In this document: positions 8,209 to 16,764 of the stretch, in pieces
Layout of the letters: each line of letters starts with the position of its first letter
Numbering within the stretch: position 1 is the first letter of the stretch
Origin: Gemmatimonadaceae bacterium
GTDB lineage: Bacteria; Gemmatimonadota; Gemmatimonadetes; Gemmatimonadales; Gemmatimonadaceae
DNA length: 64,000 bases
NCBI GenBank assembly: GCA_020846935.1
Contig: JADLCY010000012.1
Span: 33,304 to 97,303, forward strand
Direction of reading: 5' to 3'
Notes under the pieces: model-generated
Seen by the model: only the letters and a program-made list of their open reading frames with translations
Told to the model about the DNA's origin: nothing
The model's database searches: none
Made by a program: the position numbers and the translations under genes

Positions 8209-9579
8209 ATGCGCTCACCCCGCCTGTGGTTTGCCCTGCTCCTCCTGAGCCTCGCGTCGCCTGCCGCGTCGCAGGACCGGCCCGTGGCCCGCACCGTGCG
8301 GCCCCGAACGCCGCCCATGCCTGTGCTCCCGACATGGTCGGAACAGATCCGCATCCGTGAAGGCTGGCTCGAGCAGCGACATGCCATGCTCCTCGACATG
8401 ATGCGGCGCCACGACATCCAGATGTGGATCGTGGTGAATGAGGAGTTCCACGACGACCCGCTCACGCAATACGTCGCGCCCCCGCGCCCGTACACCGGGA
8501 ATCGCGACTTCTTCATCTTTGTCGACACGGGCGGTCCGGCGCTGCGCAAAGTGGCCGTCACCGGCTACTCCGAAGACAACCTCACGCGGTTCTTCGAGGC
8601 GCCGAACGAACCGCGGCCGATCAACGTGGTGCTGCCCGAACTGGTCGATCGCCATCGCCCGCGCCACATCGCGCTCAACTTTGGCGGTCGACGCGGCGTC
8701 ACGCGCTCCCTCACGCGTGACACATACCTCGATCTCGTGAACCTGCTCGGCCCCGACGCCCAGCAGCGCGTCGTGTCGGCGGCAGACCTCATCGAAGAAT
8801 ACCTCGACACCCGCATTCCCGACGAACTGCCCTGGTACACGAAGGCGGTGGAGCTGACCGATGCCCTCACCCGCCGAGCCCTGTCCAACGAGGTGATCGT
8901 TCCCGGCAAGACTACCGTTGGAGATGTGCGGCGATGGCTCTACGACGCCATGTACGCCGCGGGTGTGCGGACCTGGTTCCAGCCCGACCTTCGCGTGCAG
9001 CGCGCGCAGGCGGCGCGAGCCACCTCGCGTGGATTCCTCGCGGTCGCGCCGGAGAGCACCACCATTCAGCGTGGCGATGTGGTCCACCTCGACGTTGGCA
9101 TCTCGGTCATGGGCTTCGACACCGACTGGCAGAAGATGGCGTATGTGCTCAAAGCGGGAGAGCGCGACGTCCCCGCGGGACTCAAGGCCGCGATGCGGAA
9201 CACCAACACACTGCAGGACGTCCTCATGAAGACCTATTCGCGCCCGGGAGCCCTCGTGTCCGATGTGTATGACTCGACGATGGCGGAGATGACGCGTCGT
9301 GGCATCACGGCGCAGATCTACTCACACCCGATCGGCAACCAGGGCCACGGACTCGGCGCCGCGATCGACTTTCGTTCGGCGCAACGGCCGGAACTCGGCG
9401 CCCAGGGCAAGCGGCTGCGCAAAGGCTCCTACATCTCGATCGAACTGAACACCCGCACGCCGGTAGCGGAGTGGGGAGGGCAGGAGGTCTACGTGATGAT
9501 GGAAGACGACGCGGTGCTCGGTGACATGGGCTGGTCGTTCTTCAGGCCGCGGCAGGAGTCATGGTACGTTGTTCGTTAG
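8209..9579 (+). CDS. secreted M24-family metallopeptidase (Xaa-Pro aminopeptidase-like)
   Basis: This is a pita-bread-fold peptidase of family M24, expected to remove N-terminal residues, often before proline. The chosen ATG gives a clear signal peptide (MRSPRLWFALLLLSLASPAASQ); the frame stays open 57 bases further upstream, but that extension is not signal-like. The N-terminal creatinase-like domain covers about residues 35-220. The catalytic domain shows the five expected dinuclear-metal ligands in order: the two Asp in HLDVGISVMGFDTDW, His in YSHPIGNQGHGLG, Glu in SIELNT and Glu in VYVMMEDD. The last codons, CGT TAG, form part of the scattered octamer CGTTAGGC. Confidence 0.85.
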   Translation: MRSPRLWFALLLLSLASPAASQDRPVARTVRPRTPPMPVLPTWSEQIRIREGWLEQRHAMLLDMMRRHDIQMWIVVNEEFHDDPLTQYVAPPRPYTGNRDFFIFVDTGGPALRKVAVTGYSEDNLTRFFEAPNEPRPINVVLPELVDRHRPRHIALNFGGRRGVTRSLTRDTYLDLVNLLGPDAQQRVVSAADLIEEYLDTRIPDELPWYTKAVELTDALTRRALSNEVIVPGKTTVGDVRRWLYDAMYAAGVRTWFQPDLRVQRAQAARATSRGFLAVAPESTTIQRGDVVHLDVGISVMGFDTDWQKMAYVLKAGERDVPAGLKAAMRNTNTLQDVLMKTYSRPGALVSDVYDSTMAEMTRRGITAQIYSHPIGNQGHGLGAAIDFRSAQRPELGAQGKRLRKGSYISIELNTRTPVAEWGGQEVYVMMEDDAVLGDMGWSFFRPRQESWYVVR

Positions 9580-9634
9580 GCATCGCGCCGCCATGGCGCG
9601 GCCGAAGCCTCTCAGCCATTCCGATCACTGACCC

Positions 9635-11083
9635 ATGATGACATTGCCTCGCCATGCCTTCTCCAGCCTGTGCCTCGGCGCCTGCGTCGCGTCGGCCGCA
9701 TACGCGCAGACCGTGGCGATCAGCAACGCGTCCGTGGTGGACGTCGAGTCCGGGCGCGTGACGCCGGCCCGGACGCTGGTCATCGAGGGCAACCGCATTC
9801 GTCTCATCGGAGCCGCGGGCCGCGTGACCATTCCGGACGGGGCAACGCGGGTGGACGGAACTGGCCGATACGTGATCCCCGGCCTGTGGGACATGCACGT
9901 CCACGCCACGGGGTTCCTGATCGATCGGCTCTTCCTGCCGACGCTCGTGGCCAACGGCGTCACTGGCGTGCGCGACATGTTCGGTCGCCTCGCCTGGTAC
10001 GACTCAGCGCGCGCTGCGGCTGGGCGCGGGTCGTTGGTGATGCCTCGGCTGGTGGGTTCCGGCCACATCCTCGATGGCGCACCCGCGATCTGGCCGGGGT
10101 CGATCGGCGCGCGGACCGCCGACGAGGCGGGACGGGCCGTTGACTCGCTCGCCGCCGCCGGCGCCGCGTTCATCAAGGTGTACTCCCGGCTCACGCCGGA
10201 GGAGTTTCGCGCCATCGCCACGGAAGCCCGCGCAAAGCATCTGGAATTCGCCGGCCATGTGCCCTCGCTGGTTGCGGTCGACGAGGCCGTGCAGCTCGGC
10301 ATGCGCAGCATCGAGCACCTGCAGATGTTCACCACTGCCTGTTCGTCGCAGGAAGAATCCCTGCGGCGCGCCGTCGCCGAGGCGGTGGCATCTCCCAGGG
10401 GCTGGGACTCCGCCGCCGTGATCCAGCGTGGCCAGTTGTCCGTACAGGTGGAGACGTTCGATCGCGCCCGGTGTCGGGCCCTGGCTCAACACGTGGCGCG
10501 CAGCGACACGTGGATGGTGCCAACGATCGTGGTGCTTCGCTCGACGTCGTATCTCGACGACTCGACGCTCCGCTCCGACCCGCGGCTGCGATTCATCCCG
10601 CGGTTCTTCAGTGCGGGCTGGGACCCGCGCACGGACTTCCGCTTTCGCGCGGTGACGCCGGAAGGCTGGGCGATGCGCAAGCGCGTGTACGATCGCCAGC
10701 TGGAGATCGTGCGCCTGCTGCATGACGCCGGCGCGAAGTTTCTTGCCGGGACCGATCTTTCCAATCCCTACATCTACCCGGGGCTCTCGCTGCACGACGA
10801 GCTCGCGCATTTCGTCGCGAACGGCTTCACGCCGCTCGAGGCGCTCCAGTCAGCCACACGCAATCCGGCACGCTTCCTCCACGCGACCGATTCCCTGGGC
10901 GCGGTGAAGCAGGGCTACGTGGCCGACCTGGTAGTGCTCGACGCGAATCCGCTGGTCGACATCCGCAACGTGGCCAGGGTGCACGCGGTGGTCCTCAACG
11001 GACGGCTGATCGATGCGGCGCAGCGCGAAAGTCTGCTGCGCGCCGCCGAGGCGCTCGCGGCGCCACCAGCGCGATCGCGCTGA
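9635..11083 (+). CDS. secreted metal-dependent amidohydrolase
   Basis: This belongs to the amidohydrolase superfamily (imidazolonepropionase-like subgroup). A signal peptide (MMTLPRHAFSSLCLGACVASAAYAQ) is followed by the small beta domain (NASVVDVESGRV) and the TIM barrel. Metal-binding residues can be followed: WDMHVHATG (HxH, about residue 88), the bridging-lysine candidate in FIKVYSRL, His in AGHVPSL and SIEHLQ, and the Asp in LAGTDLSNP. The C-terminal part returns to the beta domain (GYVADLVVLDANPLVDI). The substrate is not evident; relatives act on dipeptides, prolides or imidazolone compounds. It stands 55 bp after the M24 gene in the same direction and may be co-transcribed. Confidence 0.85.
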   Translation: MMTLPRHAFSSLCLGACVASAAYAQTVAISNASVVDVESGRVTPARTLVIEGNRIRLIGAAGRVTIPDGATRVDGTGRYVIPGLWDMHVHATGFLIDRLFLPTLVANGVTGVRDMFGRLAWYDSARAAAGRGSLVMPRLVGSGHILDGAPAIWPGSIGARTADEAGRAVDSLAAAGAAFIKVYSRLTPEEFRAIATEARAKHLEFAGHVPSLVAVDEAVQLGMRSIEHLQMFTTACSSQEESLRRAVAEAVASPRGWDSAAVIQRGQLSVQVETFDRARCRALAQHVARSDTWMVPTIVVLRSTSYLDDSTLRSDPRLRFIPRFFSAGWDPRTDFRFRAVTPEGWAMRKRVYDRQLEIVRLLHDAGAKFLAGTDLSNPYIYPGLSLHDELAHFVANGFTPLEALQSATRNPARFLHATDSLGAVKQGYVADLVVLDANPLVDIRNVARVHAVVLNGRLIDAAQRESLLRAAEALAAPPARSR

Positions 11084-11159
11084 TCGCGGTCGGGCTTCCG
11101 CCGGGCTCTGCTATCGCCGAGATTCGCCGAGCCTGCACCACCACATCACCCGCGAGGTC

Positions 11160-11792
11160 ATGATGCGCAAGCTGCTCACCGAGTTCATCGGCACGTTCTT
11201 TCTGGTGCTCACGATCGGGCTCACGGTCACCGCGAGTTCACCGTATGCACCGCTGGCGATCGGTGCATCGCTCATGGTCATGGTGTACATGGGCGGCCAC
11301 ATCTCGGGAGGGCACTACAATCCGGCCGTGTCGCTCGCCGCGATGCTCCGGGGCGCGTTGCCGCGCGGCGACTACGCGGGTTACGTGACCAGCCAGGTGC
11401 TGGGTGCGCTCGTCGCCTCGATCGCCGTGTATGTGGTGACGGGTCAGACGTTCGCCCCGGCGCCGTCCCCCAGCGCCTCGCCGCTGGCCGCGCTGCTGGT
11501 GGAGTTGCTCTACACGTTCGCGCTCGCGCTCGTCGTGCTCAACACTGCCGTCTCAAAGCACACGCAGGGCAACTCGTACTACGGCCTCGCGATCGGCTTC
11601 ACGGTGGTCGTGGGAGCGTATGCCGGCGGCGGAATCTCCGGCGGAGCGTTCAATCCGGCCGTGGGCATCGGCCCCATCATCATCAACGCAACGCTTGGGA
11701 CTGGCGGCTGGAGCGATCTGTGGCTCTACCTCGTTGGTCCGCTCGCCGGCGGTGCGCTCGCGGCCACGGTGTTCGGCGTGCAGGAGACCTGA
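11160..11792 (+). CDS. MIP-family aquaporin / glycerol channel
   Basis: A six-helix channel protein of 210 residues. Both NPA boxes are present, in GGHYNPAVSL (about residue 54) and GGAFNPAVGIG (about 163), each after an SGG-type turn as in AqpZ-like proteins. The N-terminus KLLTEFIGTFFLVLTIG is typical of the family. Two adjacent ATG codons (11160 and 11163) are possible starts, preceded by GAGG. The selectivity-filter residues cannot be settled by eye, so water versus small-solute transport is open. Confidence 0.88.
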   Translation: MMRKLLTEFIGTFFLVLTIGLTVTASSPYAPLAIGASLMVMVYMGGHISGGHYNPAVSLAAMLRGALPRGDYAGYVTSQVLGALVASIAVYVVTGQTFAPAPSPSASPLAALLVELLYTFALALVVLNTAVSKHTQGNSYYGLAIGFTVVVGAYAGGGISGGAFNPAVGIGPIIINATLGTGGWSDLWLYLVGPLAGGALAATVFGVQET

Positions 11793-11898
11793 AAAGGCGC
11801 TGAACCCCAAGGGGGGCCGGCTGCGCCCGGCACGCCGCGACCATCACCTGCGTGAACTCACGATGCGGTGGGCGCGCCTGAGGAGCGCGACACGAGCT

Positions 11899-12498
11899 TC
11901 AGGCGCGCAGGGACCACGCGAGTGGCGTGCGCGAAGGCTGTCGATCCCTCGCGTGCGCCGCCGCGGCCACGCCGAGCGCCTGTGCGACCTGACAGAGGAG
12001 GTCACGGAGCGCAGGGTCCGCCGCGATTCCGGCCGCGTCGAGCCCGCGACCATCGAGCGGAATCACCCCGGTGGCGCCATCGACGAGGCGCACCGACATC
12101 GTGCGCAGGGTCTCGGCGAGTGCGGCCACGGCGTGCGTCGAGCGGGCGGACGCGTTGAGCAGCCCCACCGGTTTGGCGGGAATCTCGGAGCCGCTCACGA
12201 GCCAGTCGAGCGCGTTCTTGAGCGAGCCCGGAACCCCGTGCGCGTACTCGGGACTGCAGATCACGAGCGCGTCGGCAGCGTCGACCAGCTGGCGCAGTCG
12301 CGCGACGGATGCAGCTGGCGCGGCGCTCTCGCCGTCATCGTCAGGGTTGAAGTGCGGCAACGTCGCGACGCCGTCGTAGAGCACCACGTCGAGCGAAGGC
12401 CGCCCAACCATGGCCAGGGCACGCAATACCTCGGTGCTGGACGATTGCCGCCGGAGGCTCCCGGAAACGGCCAGAATGCGGTGTGGTTCCAGGGTCAC
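11899..12498 (-). CDS. NADPH-dependent FMN reductase family protein
   Basis: A flavodoxin-like reductase of 199 residues. The N-terminal phosphate-binding loop AVSGSLRRQSSST and the second conserved stretch SPEYAHGVPGSLKNALDWL are diagnostic for the NAD(P)H:FMN reductase (ArsH/ChrR/SsuE-like) group. The start is GTG and overlaps the stop of the upstream secreted protein by four bases (GTGA), so it depends on translational coupling. It is probably cytoplasmic. The physiological acceptor is unknown; family members reduce quinones, chromate, azo dyes or FMN. Confidence 0.85.
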   Translation of the reverse strand: MTLEPHRILAVSGSLRRQSSSTEVLRALAMVGRPSLDVVLYDGVATLPHFNPDDDGESAAPAASVARLRQLVDAADALVICSPEYAHGVPGSLKNALDWLVSGSEIPAKPVGLLNASARSTHAVAALAETLRTMSVRLVDGATGVIPLDGRGLDAAGIAADPALRDLLCQVAQALGVAAAAHARDRQPSRTPLAWSLRA

Positions 12499-12974
12499 GG
12501 TGACGGCGGGATGCGTTCGTAGGTTGCGAACGAGACGCTGGTCGTCCGGCCGCTGCCGTCGTCGCGCATGTACATCACCGCGATCGTGTTCCCGTCGGGC
12601 GACAGGACGTTGGTCAGTACCTGAGTGACCTTGCCGTCACGCTTGTTGACGATCTCCGTGATGCGGTCATTCACGCGACGCACCGCCGAGTGGGTCTGGC
12701 CGGCGTTTCCGGTCACCGGCATGTCGCGGCCGTCGAACTCGGTGACGTACCACCAGGTGGTGGTATCGCCACGCGCATTCACCGCGACAATGATGACCTT
12801 CATGCCCGTCGCGCCGTGCGCTTCGTAGGTCATGACGTTGCTGCTCGGCGCCGGCGCGTCGGACTTGAGCTTCCAGCGCCCGAACCTCGGATTCGCCTGC
12901 TGCGCCGCGAGGCTGGCCGGGATGAAAGCGAGCAGGGCAGCCGCGACGATCGCGTGAAAAGACGAGTGACGCAT
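12495..12974 (-). CDS. secreted protein of unknown function, 159 aa
   Basis: It begins with a clear Sec signal peptide (MRHSSFHAIVAAALLAFIPASLAAQ) and continues as a small beta-rich protein with FGRWKLKSDAPAPSSNVMTY and EFDGRDMPVTGNAGQ. This arrangement is common to exported proteins of unknown role in Acidobacteriota and Gemmatimonadota and is faintly lipocalin-like. It is the first gene of a coupled pair with the FMN reductase. No catalytic motif is seen. Confidence 0.75.
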   Translation of the reverse strand: MRHSSFHAIVAAALLAFIPASLAAQQANPRFGRWKLKSDAPAPSSNVMTYEAHGATGMKVIIVAVNARGDTTTWWYVTEFDGRDMPVTGNAGQTHSAVRRVNDRITEIVNKRDGKVTQVLTNVLSPDGNTIAVMYMRDDGSGRTTSVSFATYERIPPSP

Positions 12975-12993
12975 GGCAGGTGACGTGTGTTGC

Positions 12994-13521
12994 CTAACGC
13001 ATCAGCCAGCCGAGGCCGAGCGGAATGCGGATCTCCGGCGGGCTCGGGTTGTATGGGTTGCCGCCGGTCGATCGCCCGCCGCGCTGGATGGCAAACGCGG
13101 TCGCTGCGACCAGCGCCGCGCCGACCGCCACGCTCGCCAGCGTCGTCCGTCGTCGGTCGAGTCTCCGCAGCTGCACGCGTTGCACCTCGCTCTGCAGCAG
13201 TCGGACGTCCTGATTGAGCGTGATCGCGCGCGCACCAGCGTCAAACGTGGAATGCTCCACACTGAGCACGAGCGAATCACCGGTGACGCGCGACACCTTG
13301 CCGACGACGTTGAAGCCCTGCACCACGCGCGCCTCTTCGGCGGGTCCCCGGCGGACCCGATCGACGGCCACGGCGGACAGGTCGACGCGCACCGACTGCC
13401 CGGCCTGGAGTTCGGCCGTCGTGGTGGGCTGATACCGATAGCACGCGCCACCGAGCGCGGGCGCAACGAACGTCAGGACGAGGGCGCGGATGCGCCGGGT
13501 GGTGAAGGTCAGCGCGAACAT
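12994..13521 (-). CDS. probable lipoprotein of unknown function, 175 aa
   Basis: The frame is open for another 210 bases upstream, but only the ATG used here gives an export signal: MFALTFTTRRIRALVLTFVAPALGGAC, with the Cys as likely lipidation site. The mature part contains VRVDLSAVAVDRVRRG and a repeated pattern of short beta strands around GFNVVGKVSRVTGDSLVLSV. A hydrophobic segment near the C-terminus (TLASVAVGAALVAATAFAI) could anchor it in the inner membrane. It ends in CGT TAG, part of a CGTTAGGC octamer. Function unknown. Confidence 0.65.
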   Translation of the reverse strand: MFALTFTTRRIRALVLTFVAPALGGACYRYQPTTTAELQAGQSVRVDLSAVAVDRVRRGPAEEARVVQGFNVVGKVSRVTGDSLVLSVEHSTFDAGARAITLNQDVRLLQSEVQRVQLRRLDRRRTTLASVAVGAALVAATAFAIQRGGRSTGGNPYNPSPPEIRIPLGLGWLMR

Positions 13522-13746
13522 GTCGAGAAGGGAGCCGATGCCTGTAGTGTGGCCGCAGACAGGCGGCGTGGGAAGCACCCGGGACAACGAACCGGCGGGG
13601 AGTCGACACCTGGTGGTGGCGCCGACCCCATCTTCGTCGGCCGTCCAGTATCCCGGCGTTCGCGTGAGGGCTCGCGTCGGCGAGTCCCGTCCGCCCCTCG
13701 CCGCCGGTGGTCGTTCGCCTCGTCCGTCCATCTCCTGTCTGGCTGC

Positions 13747-14625
13747 CTAACGCTCGGATGCGATCCGCTGCGCCAGGCGCTCGCGGGCACCGGCGGCATA
13801 GCGGCGACACGCTGTGGCGTCTACCAGGGCGTCGGGCTCCCCGCCGTTCCGTCGGGCGAGTCGCTCCCAGAGCTGCGATGCGTCCGGGTGAGGCGTGAGG
13901 AGGATGTCGCACGCGAGGGACTCGAGCGTGCGAAAGCCGGCCTCGAACTGCCGCGCGGCCGCGCTGCCGGTGAATCGAAAACCATCCGCCGAGATCGCTG
14001 ACTGACTGTCGCCATACACCATGGCTCGGCAGCGTGCGCGCTCGCACGAGGTCCACGTCCAGCTCGTGCCGCCGGGTGTGTGGCCCGCCGTGAGGTGCGC
14101 CGTGACTTCCGTCGTGCCAACGCGCAGGGTCTCTCCATCGGCCACGACTCGCACGCGCTGGAGCGGCGCCGTCGCGAACGCGATGCCGAACTGTGGATCA
14201 TCGGAGCCGACCTGACCGCTCCGCAGGACCGCGGCGGCGGGTGCCGTGGCTGCGGCCGAGGCACCAGAGCGTCGCTGCAACTCACCCAGGCCGCCGGCAT
14301 GATCGTAGTGCACGTGCGAGTTCAGCAGCAGCTTGACCTCATCGATCCTGAACCCGAGCGCCTCGATGCTGGCTGCGATCCGCGGCGCGGACTCCATCAA
14401 CCCTCCGTCGATCAGCACGTGCCCCTGCGGCGAGGTGATGAGGATCGATGCGAGCCCGTTGGTGCCGACGTACCACGTGTTTCCGTAGATGCGAAACGGC
14501 GCGTGGGGCGCATTCCACTCGGCGCACGCCTCGCACCCCGGCGTGACTGCGGACGTGTCACGTGACTGGGCGGAGAGCATTGCTGGCCCCGCGGCGACGA
14601 GGAAGATGAGTGGGAGACGCGTCAC
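13747..14625 (-). CDS. subclass B3 metallo-beta-lactamase
   Basis: Zinc beta-lactamases hydrolyse penicillins, cephalosporins and carbapenems in the periplasm. From the GTG used here the product is 292 residues with a signal peptide ending ...AGPAMLSAQ. The B3 signatures are intact: WNAPHAPFRIYGNTWYVGT (residues 37-55), HVHYDH with His104, His106, Asp108 and His109, His182 in GHTPGGTSW, and His246 in TPHPDAS. The longer frame back to 14706 would need a TTG start and would overlap the SIMPL gene, so I reject it. No bla-type regulator is next to it; neighbours are small exported proteins. Activity is inferred from conserved ligands only. Environmental B3 relatives are common and often chromosomal. 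Confidence 0.85.
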   Translation of the reverse strand: MTRLPLIFLVAAGPAMLSAQSRDTSAVTPGCEACAEWNAPHAPFRIYGNTWYVGTNGLASILITSPQGHVLIDGGLMESAPRIAASIEALGFRIDEVKLLLNSHVHYDHAGGLGELQRRSGASAAATAPAAAVLRSGQVGSDDPQFGIAFATAPLQRVRVVADGETLRVGTTEVTAHLTAGHTPGGTSWTWTSCERARCRAMVYGDSQSAISADGFRFTGSAAARQFEAGFRTLESLACDILLTPHPDASQLWERLARRNGGEPDALVDATACRRYAAGARERLAQRIASER

Positions 14626-14687
14626 AACGGAGAATGGGTTGATGGAACTGCCGAGTGCCGCATTGTAGCGTGTTCGGGTACAAGGAC

Positions 14688-15380
14688 TCAGGGCGCGATG
14701 GCCCAACGTACCTGCACCTGATACGTCACGACCACGTCGCGGTCCACGCCCGGCGCGCCCGCCGCTTCCATGGCCATTCCACCGGCCACGCGCGCGTACG
14801 CCACCGGCCCGCCCAGCGGCGTCGTTGACATCGACAGCACGGGACCGAGCTGTCGACCCGCGGCCGCTGCCAGCGCGCTGGCTTCGGCTTTCGCATCGTT
14901 GAACGCCGCAGCGATCGCGCCGAGGCGCGCCCGTTCGGCCGTATCGGACTGAAACTGCATGGCGCCGATCTCGGTGGCGCCCGCGCCAAGCGCGGCGTCG
15001 AGCACGGCTCCCATGCGCTCCATCTGGCGAAGCGTCACATCGACCGAGGTGCGCGCCTGGTAGTCGACCAGGCGTCGCTGCTCGCGGTATTCGTAGTTCG
15101 GAGCGACCGTAAACCCGATGGCACGGGCGTCGTTCCCGCGGAAACCCAGCGTGGCCAGCGCAGCCTGGACGCGCCGCACCCGGTCGCCGTTGAGGGTCGC
15201 CGCCTGAGCGGCGGTCGCAGCACTCGACTGGACGACGAACCGCAGGCGCACACGGTCAGCAGGGAGCCGCACTTCGGCCTGACCCGTGGTCGTGATCTCC
15301 GGCACGGGCGTGGTAGGGGGCGCTTGCGCCATGAGCAGCGAGGGAACGCACGCGACGAGCGCAAAGAGGGAGCGAAGCAA
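14688..15380 (-). CDS. SIMPL-domain (DUF541) exported protein
   Basis: SIMPL/DUF541 proteins are periplasmic proteins of poorly understood role, some linked to oxidative stress. The start is decided by a ribosome site: AGGAGG lies five bases before a TTG whose product begins MLRSLFALVACVPSLLMAQ, a good signal peptide. The frame upstream, to 15455, is Arg-rich and not signal-like. The domain runs ITTTGQAEVRLPADRVRLR to the C-terminus, with the usual YEYREQRRLVDYQARTSVDV stretch and a final beta strand VVVTYQVQVRWAI. Length 230 residues, normal for the family. Confidence 0.82.
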   Translation of the reverse strand: MLRSLFALVACVPSLLMAQAPPTTPVPEITTTGQAEVRLPADRVRLRFVVQSSAATAAQAATLNGDRVRRVQAALATLGFRGNDARAIGFTVAPNYEYREQRRLVDYQARTSVDVTLRQMERMGAVLDAALGAGATEIGAMQFQSDTAERARLGAIAAAFNDAKAEASALAAAAGRQLGPVLSMSTTPLGGPVAYARVAGGMAMEAAGAPGVDRDVVVTYQVQVRWAIAP

Positions 15381-15464
15381 CGAAACCTCCTGAGGGTGCC
15401 TGACGAGACGTCGCCGGGCCCGTGGTGCTACGAGGGCTCCGGCTCCTGCGGTCACGGCAGTCTA

Positions 15465-16151
15465 CTACGCACCGCACCGCACCACGTTCCCCGGATCCAT
15501 GCCCTGGCTCGATCGCTCCGGGCACCACACACCCAGAGCCACGGTGTACGCGTCAGGGCGCAGACGCGAGCGCACGGTGACCGCCGCCTGATCGGCCTCG
15601 GCCTGGCTGGGATACACGCCGGCCGTGGTACGATACACCTTGTCCCGCAGGTAGATGCCCGCAGGACCGAAGCCCGCCGCGCGCGTTGCATTGGCCTGCG
15701 TCCTCGCATCAGCCTCGTTGCTATGGGCTGACACGATGATCGTCCATTCTCCCGTCGCGGCCTGCACGGTGTTGGCCTGGCTGGTCCATCGCGCAAGGAG
15801 GGCGCTGTCGGACGGCGCGGCCTGGGCCATGAGCGTGGCAAGAATGCCCGGTGCGTCGTTGGGGTACGTGAGAAGGAGCAACGCCTTGGCCGTACGACGC
15901 TCGACGTCGTCGGTGCCGAGCATCTTGGGGAGGTTCTTTTCCAGGAACTGCGCCCGACGCGTCTCCTGCTGGTCGCGCAGCTGACTCTGCTGTACGGCGG
16001 CCTGCGAGGCCTGCGCCGATTGCTGCAGTCTGGCGACGTTGATGTTGGTGTTGCGCGCAATCACCGCGACCGCCACCGCGGACGCGAGGGGCACCAGGAT
16101 GCCGAGCCACTGGGTGAGGCCGGCCACCGGGGAACCTGAGGAGGCGTTCAT
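15465..16151 (-). CDS. membrane-anchored protein with SPOR-like C-terminal domain
   Basis: From the ATG used here the protein has an N-terminal transmembrane segment (LTQWLGILVPLASAVAVAVIA), a coiled-coil-like Gln/Ala-rich stretch (VARLQQSAQASQAAVQQSQL), a middle helical region, and a C-terminal ~75 residues resembling a SPOR domain. That domain includes GEWTIIVSAHSNEADARTQA and VYPSQAEADQAAVTVRSRL. SPOR domains bind denuded septal peptidoglycan. The match is by pattern and could be another RNP-like fold. It is divergent from the truncated haemoglobin gene, 81 bp between starts. Confidence 0.6.
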   Translation of the reverse strand: MNASSGSPVAGLTQWLGILVPLASAVAVAVIARNTNINVARLQQSAQASQAAVQQSQLRDQQETRRAQFLEKNLPKMLGTDDVERRTAKALLLLTYPNDAPGILATLMAQAAPSDSALLARWTSQANTVQAATGEWTIIVSAHSNEADARTQANATRAAGFGPAGIYLRDKVYRTTAGVYPSQAEADQAAVTVRSRLRPDAYTVALGVWCPERSSQGMDPGNVVRCGA

Positions 16152-16232
16152 GCGCCACACGATAGGCACTCGGCCGGTAGGCGCAACATGCGGCGCGCGC
16201 GCGACGGTCGACGAGCGCACTAACTTTGCGGC

Positions 16233-16625
16233 ATGACCTCACCGGCACCTACTCCGTACGACCTGATGGGAGGCGAGGCTGGGATCCGCCGTCTCGTTGA
16301 TCGATTCTACGACCTGATGGACGCGTCGCCCGAAGCCACCAACGTCCGGTCGCTGCACGCTGCCAGTCTCAAGTCGTCCAGGGAAAAGCTGTTCCTGTAC
16401 CTCACGGGGTGGACCGGCGGGCCCCCGGTCTACGTGGAGAAGTACGGGCATCCCCAGCTGCGCGCGCGCCACCTGCCGTTCCCGATCGCGTCGCGCGAGC
16501 GGGACGAGTGGCTATGGTGCATGAATCAGGCGCTGACCGAGGCAGAAATGCCCGATGACCTGCGTGAGCGGCTACGCGAAAAGATCCACGCGCTGGCGGA
16601 CCACATGCGTAACCGACCCGACTGA
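16233..16625 (+). CDS. group II truncated haemoglobin
   Basis: Truncated haemoglobins of group II bind oxygen or NO and protect against nitrosative or oxidative stress. The 130-residue length and motifs are typical: YDLMGGEAGIRRLVDRFYDLM at the A-B helices with a B10-position Tyr, LTGWTGGPPVYVEKYG, and GHPQLRARHLPFPI containing the proximal His. DEWLWCMNQAL follows, with the Trp characteristic of group II. Cytoplasmic. Confidence 0.92.
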   Translation: MTSPAPTPYDLMGGEAGIRRLVDRFYDLMDASPEATNVRSLHAASLKSSREKLFLYLTGWTGGPPVYVEKYGHPQLRARHLPFPIASRERDEWLWCMNQALTEAEMPDDLRERLREKIHALADHMRNRPD

Positions 16626-16764
16626 ACGTTGCCGCAGCCCGTTCGCGGTGGCATGGTTTCCAGTCCCGCTGGTGTCATGGAAGCAACGCCGCGAGCCGAG
16701 GCCCGTCCGACCCTCGCACTTCGCATACAGCGTCACCGCACTCCTTTCCCCCGGAGCTCGTCCC

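Noticed and set aside
14626..14706. Longer N-terminus of the metallo-beta-lactamase
   Set aside because: Needs a TTG start inside the SIMPL gene and would bury the signal peptide.
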